From: Rhodocyclales bacterium
Lineage (GTDB): Bacteria; Pseudomonadota; Gammaproteobacteria; Burkholderiales; Rhodocyclaceae
Direction: 5' to 3'
Assembly (NCBI GenBank): GCA_016215645.1
Contig: JACRIX010000069.1
Span: forward strand, 1-46,601
DNA: 46,601 bases
Positions 8,399-16,011 of this stretch are shown one piece after another. The stretch's first letter is position 1. Each line of letters begins with the position of its first letter. Made by a program: the position numbers and the translations under genes. The notes under the pieces were generated by a model. That model saw only the letters and a list, made by a program, of their open reading frames with translations. It was not told the origin of the DNA and ran no database searches.

Positions 8399-9352
8399 TC
8401 AATAGACCTCGCGGAAGCGCTTGCGCAGCCAGTAGCCGAGCAGGTTGAAGGCCAGCGTCATCAGCAACAGCGTCAGGCCGGCGGCGAAGATCGTCTGGTA
8501 GCCGATCGAGCCGTGCGGCAGGTCGCCCAGCGCCACCTGCACGATATAGGACGTGATGGTCGCACCCGGCTCGGTCGGATTGAAGGTCAGGTTGGGCTGC
8601 ATGCCAGCGGCGACGGCAAGGATCATGGTCTCGCCGACGGCGCGCGAAATACCGAGGATGTAGGCCGACGCGATGCCTGAGGTCGCCGCCGGCGTCACCA
8701 CCCAGAGCGCCGTCTGCAAGCGCGTCGCGCCCATGGCATAGGATCCCTCGCGCAGGGCCATCGGCACGGCGCGCATGGCGTCTTCCGATAGCGATGCAAC
8801 GTAGGGAATGATCATGATGCCCATGACGAGCCCGGCGGAGAGCAGGTTGAATCCGGGCAAGTCGGGGTAGATCTTCTGCAGGATCGGCGTCAGGAAGGTC
8901 AGGGCGAAGTAGCCATAGACGATGGTCGGCACGCCGCCCAGCAGTTCGAGGAAGGGTTTGGCGATTTCGCGCACCTTGAAGCCGGCGAACTCGGACAGGT
9001 AGATCGCGATGATGGTACCCAGCGGGATGGCCACCAGCAGGGCGACGGCGGAACTGGTCAGCGTGCCGGAGAGCAGTACCATGATGCCGTAATGGGCGTC
9101 GTCGAACAGCGGCGTCCATTGCGTGTCGAAGAGGAAATCCGACAGCGGCACGGTCTCGAAGAACACCCAGGATTCCTTGACCAGCACATAGACGATGGCA
9201 ATGGTAACGAATACCGAAAACGCCGCCGCACTGAACAGCAGGCCCTCGATGATGCGCTCCTTGACGTGGCGCGAGGCCTTCTTGCTCAGCCGGTCGCTGA
9301 TACCACTGCCGAGCGGCCGCGGTTGGGAAGACAGGGTTGCGCTAGCGGTCAT
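8399..9352 (-). CDS. pstC: Phosphate ABC transporter permease PstC
   Basis: 317 residues with an extended N-terminus and six membrane spans. The ATPase-docking loop is in REGSYAMGATRLQTALWVVTPAATSGIASA and the GISRAVGETMILAVAAG motif identifies PstC. It is separated from pstS by about 110 bases that contain a hairpin, and from pstA by one base. Inner-membrane partner of PstA. Confidence 0.96.
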   Translation of the reverse strand: MTASATLSSQPRPLGSGISDRLSKKASRHVKERIIEGLLFSAAAFSVFVTIAIVYVLVKESWVFFETVPLSDFLFDTQWTPLFDDAHYGIMVLLSGTLTSSAVALLVAIPLGTIIAIYLSEFAGFKVREIAKPFLELLGGVPTIVYGYFALTFLTPILQKIYPDLPGFNLLSAGLVMGIMIIPYVASLSEDAMRAVPMALREGSYAMGATRLQTALWVVTPAATSGIASAYILGISRAVGETMILAVAAGMQPNLTFNPTEPGATITSYIVQVALGDLPHGSIGYQTIFAAGLTLLLMTLAFNLLGYWLRKRFREVY

Positions 9353-9413
9353 TGCGGGATTCCGGACTAGTGAACACAGTGTATTGCGTCATTCTAAAGG
9401 CGCGGCATGACCC

Positions 9414-9446
9414 GAACGGACACCACCGCGACGGCGGCGTCCGTTC
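9414..9446 (-). other. RNA hairpin between pstS and pstC
   Basis: Arms GAACGGAC (9414-9421) and GTCCGTTC (9439-9446) are perfectly complementary over 8 bp, and the stem continues inward with CC/GG and CCG/CGG pairs separated by two mismatches. No U-run follows on the minus strand, so it is a poor terminator. A hairpin at this place could protect the pstS message from 3' decay or partly stop transcription, so that the binding protein is made in excess over the permease. Confidence 0.5.
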
Positions 9447-9462
9447 TGTCCGCAAGGGAGTA

Positions 9463-10449
<987 letters not shown>

Positions 10450-10488
10450 AGGCAAACTCCTTTGTGCGGTGCGGTATAAGAAGTTCGC

Positions 10489-10522
10489 AGTCTAGGCAGC
10501 GAATGTTACAAACAGGTGAAAC
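10489..10522 (-). promoter_or_regulatory. PHO-box promoter of pstS
   Basis: On the minus strand the order is GTTTCAC-CTGT-TTGTAAC (10522 down to 10505), then exactly 10 bases, then TAGACT (10494-10489) as the -10. Two half-sites on an 11-bp pitch, 10 bp before a -10 and with no -35, is the known layout of PhoB-activated promoters. The start point would fall near 10482, giving a leader of about 33 bases with a good ribosome site. The half-sites are imperfect matches to CTGTCAT/CTGTAAC. Confidence 0.65.
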
Positions 10523-10548
10523 CTGGTCGGCCAATCCGTCCGGTCAGC

Positions 10549-10582
10549 GATTCATCGACGCGTAACACGGAGCGACTAGGCT
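10549..10582 (+). promoter_or_regulatory. PHO-box promoter of the olsA operon
   Basis: GATTCAT (10549-10555), 4 bases, GCGTAAC (10560-10566), then 10 bases and TAGGCT (10577-10582) as the -10. This mirrors the pstS promoter 27 bases away on the other strand. Only 6 bases separate the -10 from the olsA ATG at 10589, so transcription would begin at or beside the start codon, giving a leaderless message. The first half-site is weak (4 of 7), so confidence comes mostly from the spacing. Confidence 0.5.
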
Positions 10583-10588
10583 CCGGCA

Positions 10589-11386
10589 ATGCCTGCCGTT
10601 TCCCCATCCGCCACCCTGCGCCTGATTCGGGTCGGGCTCCACCTGCTCGCCGGTGGCGTTCAGATCGCCCTTCTGTTCCCGCTTGCGGGACCCCCATGGC
10701 GAGATTCGCTCAAGCGCCGCTGGTCGCGCCAGCTGCTGCGTTTGCTGTTGATCGAAATCGAGGCAGTGGAGCCGGCACTCCTGGGATTGGACAACGGACT
10801 GCTGGTCGCCAACCATGTGTCGTTTGTCGACATCTTCGCGATCAACGCTCTGCTCCCCGCCGGCTTTGTCGCCAAAAGCGACGTCGCCGGTTGGCCCCTG
10901 ATCGGCTGGATGAGCCGCCACAACGACACGGTATTCATTGAACGTGGCAGTCGCAAGGCGGCGCATCACACCCAGCAACAAATGCTGTCGATTCTCGCTT
11001 CAGGCCGACGTCTGGCGATATTTCCCGAGGGCACCACCACTGCCGGCGAAGGCGTGCTTCCCTTTCACGGCGCCTTGTTTCAAGCTGCCATCGACGCCGG
11101 CGCCTCTGTAACCGCGCTGGCCATCGAATACGTCGATGCCAAGGGCTGCCTGACCGCGGCCCCGGCATACATAGGTGATGTCAGCCTTCTCGATTGCCTG
11201 CTGAACATCATCGGCAGCAACGGCATACGGGTCCGCATCACACTCGCGGCCCGATTCGCCCCTCCGCTCCAGGATCGCCGTCGGCTTGCCCATCACGCCC
11301 ATCAGGCCGTGGCCGCCGCGCTGCGAACACGTCGTAGCAGCGAACTGCCGAAATCCCTCCGTAACACTGCGGCAATCATCGCGTAA
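10589..11386 (+). CDS. olsA: Lysophospholipid/lyso-ornithine lipid acyltransferase (OlsA/PlsC family)
   Basis: 265 residues, PlsC-type acyltransferase. The catalytic H-x4-D is NHVSFVD (His76, Asp81) and the acceptor-binding motif is FPEGTTTAG. A hydrophobic N-terminal segment (about residues 10-35) would anchor it to the inner membrane. The family adds a second acyl chain to lysophosphatidate (PlsC) or to lyso-ornithine lipid (OlsA). The OlsB-type gene 49 bases downstream favours OlsA: OlsB would make 3-hydroxyacyl-ornithine and OlsA would complete the lipid. First gene of a long operon divergent from pstS and under a likely PHO promoter. No ribosome site is seen, in keeping with a leaderless transcript. 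Confidence 0.78.
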   Translation: MPAVSPSATLRLIRVGLHLLAGGVQIALLFPLAGPPWRDSLKRRWSRQLLRLLLIEIEAVEPALLGLDNGLLVANHVSFVDIFAINALLPAGFVAKSDVAGWPLIGWMSRHNDTVFIERGSRKAAHHTQQQMLSILASGRRLAIFPEGTTTAGEGVLPFHGALFQAAIDAGASVTALAIEYVDAKGCLTAAPAYIGDVSLLDCLLNIIGSNGIRVRITLAARFAPPLQDRRRLAHHAHQAVAAALRTRRSSELPKSLRNTAAIIA

Positions 11387-11435
11387 CGCCACCCCCCAAC
11401 AATGCAGGCGAACCCAGAGAAAAAAGGAGAACGCC

Positions 11436-12224
11436 ATGCAAAGCAAAATACAGAACATCCACCAGACCCCGACGCCGGCACCGGCATCACGCACTACCTA
11501 TCGCGTCACCCTGGCGCGCAGCGAGGAAGAGGTCCTCGAAGCCCAGCGCCTGCGCTACAAGGTCTTCGTCGAAGAACTCGGTGCCCACATACCTACCCGC
11601 CTGCCCGACCACGACATTGATCACTATGACCGCTTCTGCGAGCACCTGATCGTGCGCGATACCGACTCCGAGCGCATCGTCGGCACCTATCGCATCCTCC
11701 CGCCGTCGGCGGCGCGCCGCGTGGGCAACTATTATTCGGAAAACGAGTTCCACATCAATCGGCTGCATCACCTGCGCAATCGCCTGGTGGAAGTCGGCCG
11801 CTCCTGCATCCACCCGGACCATCGCAGCGGCGCCGTGATCACCCTGCTTTGGGCCGGCCTGGCCGACTACATGGTGAGCAACAATTACGACCACCTGATC
11901 GGCTGCGCCTCGATCGGCATGGCCGACGGCGGCCACAATGCGGCCAATCTGTTCCTGCAAATCAGCCCGGAACACACGGCGCCGGCCGAATACCGGGTCT
12001 TCCCCCAGCACAGACTGCCCTTCGAGCGCCTGGCCAACGGACAGCCGGCACTGGTACCCCCGCTGATCAAGGGCTACTTGCGCGTCGGCGCCTGGATTTG
12101 CGGCGAACCGGCATGGGATCCGGACTTCAACACCGCCGATCTACTGATGTTGCTGCCGATGTCGCGCATGAACAAGCGCTACATGCGACACTTTTTGAAG
12201 AACACCGACAGCGCAGCGGCATGA
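11436..12224 (+). CDS. olsB: L-ornithine N-alpha-acyltransferase family protein (OlsB)
   Basis: 262 residues, GNAT-fold N-acyltransferase of the OlsB group. Typical blocks are LRYKVFVEELGA, the DHYDRFCEHLIVRD segment, IVGTYRILPP and VEVGRSCIHPDHRSG. OlsB transfers a 3-hydroxyacyl chain from acyl carrier protein to the alpha-amino group of ornithine, the first step of ornithine-lipid synthesis; related enzymes use glycine, lysine or glutamine, so the amino acid is not certain. AAAAAGGAG gives a strong ribosome site. The stop overlaps the next start (ATGA). Ornithine lipids replace phospholipids under phosphate limitation in several proteobacteria, which fits the location beside pst. Confidence 0.85.
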   Translation: MQSKIQNIHQTPTPAPASRTTYRVTLARSEEEVLEAQRLRYKVFVEELGAHIPTRLPDHDIDHYDRFCEHLIVRDTDSERIVGTYRILPPSAARRVGNYYSENEFHINRLHHLRNRLVEVGRSCIHPDHRSGAVITLLWAGLADYMVSNNYDHLIGCASIGMADGGHNAANLFLQISPEHTAPAEYRVFPQHRLPFERLANGQPALVPPLIKGYLRVGAWICGEPAWDPDFNTADLLMLLPMSRMNKRYMRHFLKNTDSAAA

Positions 12225-13513
12225 TCAGGCAAGACCGGTTGCTTCGACAGACTCAGCCGGTGGATGCCATCGCACAGAAACCATACCCGGCGCGTCGCCT
12301 CAAGGTCCTGATGGTCAGCGATGTCTGCCATCCTCGCGTCAACGGCGTCTCCACCTCCATCGAAACTTTCTCCGGCGCCCTGTCCCGTCTCGGCCTGCGC
12401 ATCACGCTGGTAGCACCCGACTATCCGGGCGCCAATCCGGCCGTTGACACGGCCGCCGCCAGTTGCGCCGACGTCCTGCGCATCCCATCACGCGCCGTAC
12501 CCTTCGACCCGGAGGACAGGCTGATGCACTGGGGCGATCTGGCGGCCCTCGATCGCCGTCTTGCCAGCGCCGACTTTGACCTGGTCCATGTGCAGACGCC
12601 GTTTGCCGCCCACTATGCCGGGATGCGTTTCGCGCGCAAGCGCGGCATTCCCTGCGTGGCGACCTACCACACGCATTTCGAGGAATACCTCTTCCACTAC
12701 ATCCGTATCCTGCCGCGCGCCGTCTTGCGCCTGGCCTCACGCGGCCTGGCGAGGCACCAATGCAACAGCCTCGACGCCGTGGTGGTGCCCTCGAATCCGA
12801 TGGCCGAAACCTTGCAAAGCTATGGCGTTTCAGTACCACTTCACGTCATCCCCACCGGTCTGCCGGACAGTCAGTTCCTTCGCGGCAACGGCGCCCGCTT
12901 TCGCCAGCACTGGGGTATTGCACCGACGCGCAAGATTGCCCTCTTCGTTGGACGCGCCGCATTCGAAAAGAGCATCGATTTCCTGCTCGACGTCATCACC
13001 ATTGCACGGCGCAAGCTACCGCACCTGATGCTGGTGGTCGCCGGCGAAGGGCCGGCCCTCGCCGCATTGCGCAGGCAAGCCGAGGCCTTGCGCATCGACG
13101 ATCACGTTCGCTTCGTTGGCTACCTGCCGCGCCATGATGGGCTGCGGGATTGCTACGCCGCGGCCGACATATTCACCTTTGCATCGAAAACCGAAACCCA
13201 GGGCCTGGTGCTGCTGGAAGCCATGGCAATCGGCTTGCCGGTACTTGCCATCCCCGCACTGGGAGCGGCGGAAATCATCAATCCGGCGTGCGGCGCCTTG
13301 CCCGGCGCCGATACCCCGGCCGCCTTTGCATCACAGCTCGTTGAACTGCTCGGCGCCCCGGATCGACTTGCCGCCATGTCCGGGGAAGCGATCCGCTTTG
13401 CGCGCCAATGGGATGCCGGTTCCCAGGCGGTACGGCTGGCCTCGCTCTACCGATCGCTGTTACGCACACCGGTCGCCGCAATTGGTCAGCAAACCGTGGC
13501 CGCACCCCGATGA
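12221..13513 (+). CDS. GT4-family glycosyltransferase, probable diacylglycerol glycosyltransferase
   Basis: 430 residues with a GT-B fold. The N-terminal domain begins after about 28 residues with KVLMVSDVCHPRVNGVSTSIETF; HTHFEEYLFHYI is a block seen in bacterial 1,2-diacylglycerol glucosyltransferases. The C-terminal nucleotide-sugar domain has GRAAFEKSIDFLL, AGEGPAL and the E-x7-E motif in TETQGLVLLEAMAIGLPV. It would transfer a sugar from a nucleotide donor to a lipid acceptor at the inner membrane. The acceptor call rests on the neighbours (olsAB, dgkA, plcP-type gene) as well as on the HTHFEEY block. Overlaps olsB by 4 bases and dgkA by 4 bases. Confidence 0.75.
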   Translation: MIRQDRLLRQTQPVDAIAQKPYPARRLKVLMVSDVCHPRVNGVSTSIETFSGALSRLGLRITLVAPDYPGANPAVDTAAASCADVLRIPSRAVPFDPEDRLMHWGDLAALDRRLASADFDLVHVQTPFAAHYAGMRFARKRGIPCVATYHTHFEEYLFHYIRILPRAVLRLASRGLARHQCNSLDAVVVPSNPMAETLQSYGVSVPLHVIPTGLPDSQFLRGNGARFRQHWGIAPTRKIALFVGRAAFEKSIDFLLDVITIARRKLPHLMLVVAGEGPALAALRRQAEALRIDDHVRFVGYLPRHDGLRDCYAAADIFTFASKTETQGLVLLEAMAIGLPVLAIPALGAAEIINPACGALPGADTPAAFASQLVELLGAPDRLAAMSGEAIRFARQWDAGSQAVRLASLYRSLLRTPVAAIGQQTVAAPR

Positions 13514-13896
13514 GCCACGAACCGGCCATCGAAGAGAGCCCCTTCAAAGGCCAGACGGGCCTGCGCCGCGTCTGGAACGCACTCAACTATTCACTGTCCG
13601 GATTGCGCGCGGCGTATCGCAACGAGGATGCGTTCCGCCAGGAGACCCTGCTTGCCTCGCTGATGATTCCTCTGGCCCTGGTGCTGCCGACCGGCGGAAT
13701 CGGCAAGGCGATCATGATCAGCAGCGTGCTGCTGGTGCTGGTTGTTGAATTGCTCAACTCGGCGGTCGAGGCTGCGGTGGATCGCATATCCCTTGCCCAT
13801 CACCGGCTTTCCAAACGCGCCAAGGATATCGGCAGCGCCGCGGTACTGATCGCGCTGATCAATGTAGTCGTGACCTGGGCCCTGGTACTGATCTGA
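13510..13896 (+). CDS. dgkA: Diacylglycerol kinase DgkA
   Basis: 128 residues, three-span integral membrane kinase. Family motifs are present: RAAYRNEDAFRQE near the N-terminus, the catalytic VELLNSAVEAAVDR, and SKRAKDIGSAAVLI. It phosphorylates diacylglycerol to phosphatidate with ATP, returning diacylglycerol to phospholipid synthesis. It lies between two lipid-type glycosyltransferase genes and upstream of a phospholipase-type gene, so it competes with them for diacylglycerol. Start overlaps the preceding stop by 4 bases; the next gene begins one base after its stop. Confidence 0.93.
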   Translation: MSHEPAIEESPFKGQTGLRRVWNALNYSLSGLRAAYRNEDAFRQETLLASLMIPLALVLPTGGIGKAIMISSVLLVLVVELLNSAVEAAVDRISLAHHRLSKRAKDIGSAAVLIALINVVVTWALVLI

Positions 13897-13897
13897 A

Positions 13898-15088
13898 ATG
13901 GGCGATTCGCTGCATATCGCCGTCGTCAGCGAAACCTTTGCTCCCGAAGTCAATGGTGTGGCCATGACGCTCGGCCACGTGGTCGCCGGCCTGCACGCTC
14001 GCGGCCATCGGATTAGCCTGGTGCGACCACGGCAATCCGCCGAAGATTGCAGCACCTACGAGACCGGATTTCAAACCCTGCTGGTCCGAGGATTGCCAAT
14101 CCCGGGCTATCCAGGCTTGCGCTTCGGACTGCCGGCGGCACGCACACTTAAACGCCGGTGGCGGGATGATCGTCCCGATGTCGTTCAGGTGGTAACCGAG
14201 GGTCCGCTCGGCGCGTCGGCGGTCGGCGCGGCTCGGGCGCTGGGCATTCCCGTGGTCACCGAGTTTCATACAAATTTCCACGCCTACAGCCACCACTACG
14301 GGTTCGGCAATCTGGAGCGTCTGGTTTCGCTGCACCTGCGCCGCCTGCACAATCGTGGCGACCTGACCGTCGTGCCATCGCATCAACTCGGGATCGACCT
14401 GCTGCGCCGCGGCTACAACAACATCCGCGTGGTGGCCCGCGGTGTCGATACCGCACTGTTCAACCCGGGCCGACGCAGCGCAGAACTACGGGCCAGGTGG
14501 GGGACGAAAGGCGAGGATATCGTTGTTGCCTGCGTAGGCCGACTGGCACCGGAGAAAAACCTCGACCTGGCAATGACTACCTTTGCCGCGATTCGGCGTT
14601 TCGCACCCGGTGCGCGACTGCTCATGGTCGGTGACGGACCCGCCCGGAAACCCTTGGAGCGCGCCTATCCAGAACACATTTATGCCGGAACGCGTCATGG
14701 CGAGGATCTGGCGGCGCACTATGCTTCGGCGGACCTGTTCCTGTTTCCCAGCCTGACCGAAACCTACGGCAATGTGACACTGGAGGCAATGGCCAGCGGA
14801 CTGCCCGTGGTGGCCTTCCGCCTGGCGGCAGCGGCCGAATTGATTCATCACGGGCACAACGGCATGCTCGCCGAGCCGGGAGTGAATGCCGCTTTCGTTC
14901 GATCCGCCCTCGATTTGATTACCCGGCCGGGAACACGCTCGCGTATTTCGGCATGTGCGGCGGAAAGTGTCGCTACCCACGACTGGGAACGCATCCACGA
15001 ACGCATGGCGTGCGTGCTGCGAGAAGCCGTCCGGCGAACCAAGGTGCAGGCCGCCAACGGCCCAGCCTTCCATCTCATGCCGGATTAG
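13898..15088 (+). CDS. GT4-family glycosyltransferase, Agt-like glycolipid synthase candidate
   Basis: 396 residues, GT-B fold. The N-terminus is IAVVSETFAPEVNGVAMTL, followed by HTNFHAYSHHYG, GRLAPEKNLDLAM, GDGPARK and the E-x7-E motif in TETYGNVTLEAMASGLPV. The gene sits 8 bases before the PlcP-type gene. In other proteobacteria a GT4 enzyme (Agt) encoded beside plcP makes monoglucosyl- or glucuronosyl-diacylglycerol during phosphate starvation; the pairing here suggests the same. Which sugar is used cannot be read from the sequence. It is only a distant relative of the other glycosyltransferase in this operon and not a recent duplicate. Confidence 0.72.
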   Translation: MGDSLHIAVVSETFAPEVNGVAMTLGHVVAGLHARGHRISLVRPRQSAEDCSTYETGFQTLLVRGLPIPGYPGLRFGLPAARTLKRRWRDDRPDVVQVVTEGPLGASAVGAARALGIPVVTEFHTNFHAYSHHYGFGNLERLVSLHLRRLHNRGDLTVVPSHQLGIDLLRRGYNNIRVVARGVDTALFNPGRRSAELRARWGTKGEDIVVACVGRLAPEKNLDLAMTTFAAIRRFAPGARLLMVGDGPARKPLERAYPEHIYAGTRHGEDLAAHYASADLFLFPSLTETYGNVTLEAMASGLPVVAFRLAAAAELIHHGHNGMLAEPGVNAAFVRSALDLITRPGTRSRISACAAESVATHDWERIHERMACVLREAVRRTKVQAANGPAFHLMPD

Positions 15089-15096
15089 GTGCGCCA

Positions 15097-15954
15097 ATGC
15101 ATGTCCGCTCAATTTTCATTTCCGACGTACATCTGGGCACCCGCGGCTGCCAGGCCGACCGATTGCTGGATTTTCTGCGCGACTATGAGAGCGAGCACCT
15201 CTACCTGATCGGAGACATCATCGACTTCTGGTCGATGAATCGGGGCATCCACTGGACATCCGCCCAGAACACGGTGGTGCAGAAGATACTGCGCAGGGCG
15301 CGCCACGGCCAGAAGGTAATGCTGATTCCCGGCAACCACGACGAAGCGATGCGCGAGTATGACGGCATTTTGTTCGGCGATATCCTGGTGAAGCGAGAGC
15401 ACGTCCATGTCACCGCCACCGGCCAGCGCTTTCTGCTGCTGCATGGTGACGAATTCGACCAGGTGACACGCTACCACCGCTGGCTGGCGATCATCGGTGA
15501 CGTCGGCTATGACCTGCTGGTGCGCCTCAATGCCGTGCTCTCGCGAGTGCGCCGCGCCCTGCGGCGCCCAGGCTACTGGTCGCTGGCCGGCTATGCCAAG
15601 ACACGCGTGAAACGCGCGGTCTCGTTCATTTTTGACTTCGAGGACTCGGTTATCCATGCGGTGCGCGACCGCGGACTCGACGGCGTAATCTGCGGACACA
15701 TCCACAATGCAGCGCTGCGCCGGGTCGACGGCATCACCTACATCAACTGTGGCGACTGGGTCGATAGCTGCACCGCCATCGTTGAACACCTTGACGGCGA
15801 ACTTGAACTGATCCGGGCGTGGCACCCCGTGGCCAGTTCCGTCACCAGCGATCCCGCGACACGCCCGATCACGTCTTCCGTCAGCCCGTTGCCTCAAGCC
15901 GGTCCCGGCCTGGCCTCCAGCCAAATTGAGCGTGCGGTTGCCATACGCCGGTAA
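15097..15954 (+). CDS. plcP: PlcP-type metallophosphoesterase (phospholipase C-like)
   Basis: 285 residues with all calcineurin-type metal motifs: ISDVHLG (Asp10, His12), GDIIDFW (Asp40), GNHDE (Asn80, His81), LLHGDEFD and GHIHN. It is often annotated as UDP-2,3-diacylglucosamine diphosphatase (LpxH). However, LGTRGCQADRLLDFL, YWSLAGYAKTRVKRAVSFI and ITYINCGDWVDSCTAIVEH are, as I recall the family, typical of PlcP, which removes head groups from phospholipids to give diacylglycerol under phosphate stress. The Agt-like gene just upstream and the PHO setting agree. The C-terminal 35 residues are a low-complexity tail. LpxH activity is the main alternative. Confidence 0.72.
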   Translation: MHVRSIFISDVHLGTRGCQADRLLDFLRDYESEHLYLIGDIIDFWSMNRGIHWTSAQNTVVQKILRRARHGQKVMLIPGNHDEAMREYDGILFGDILVKREHVHVTATGQRFLLLHGDEFDQVTRYHRWLAIIGDVGYDLLVRLNAVLSRVRRALRRPGYWSLAGYAKTRVKRAVSFIFDFEDSVIHAVRDRGLDGVICGHIHNAALRRVDGITYINCGDWVDSCTAIVEHLDGELELIRAWHPVASSVTSDPATRPITSSVSPLPQAGPGLASSQIERAVAIRR

Positions 15955-15971
15955 CAATTCATGCATCTTGA
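15938..15971 (+). promoter_or_regulatory. Possible PHO-box promoter before the CYTH-CHAD gene
   Basis: TTGCCAT (15938-15944), 4 bases, CGGTAAC (15949-15955), overlapping the end of plcP. The half-sites fit (5 of 7 and 6 of 7), but the hexamer 10 bases on, TCTTGA (15966-15971), is a poor -10. If active it would support the downstream start at 16012 over the ATG at 15961. Confidence 0.3.
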
Positions 15972-16011
15972 GAAGATAGCCTCCGACCGATCGACTACCG
16001 GTTTCGACTCC

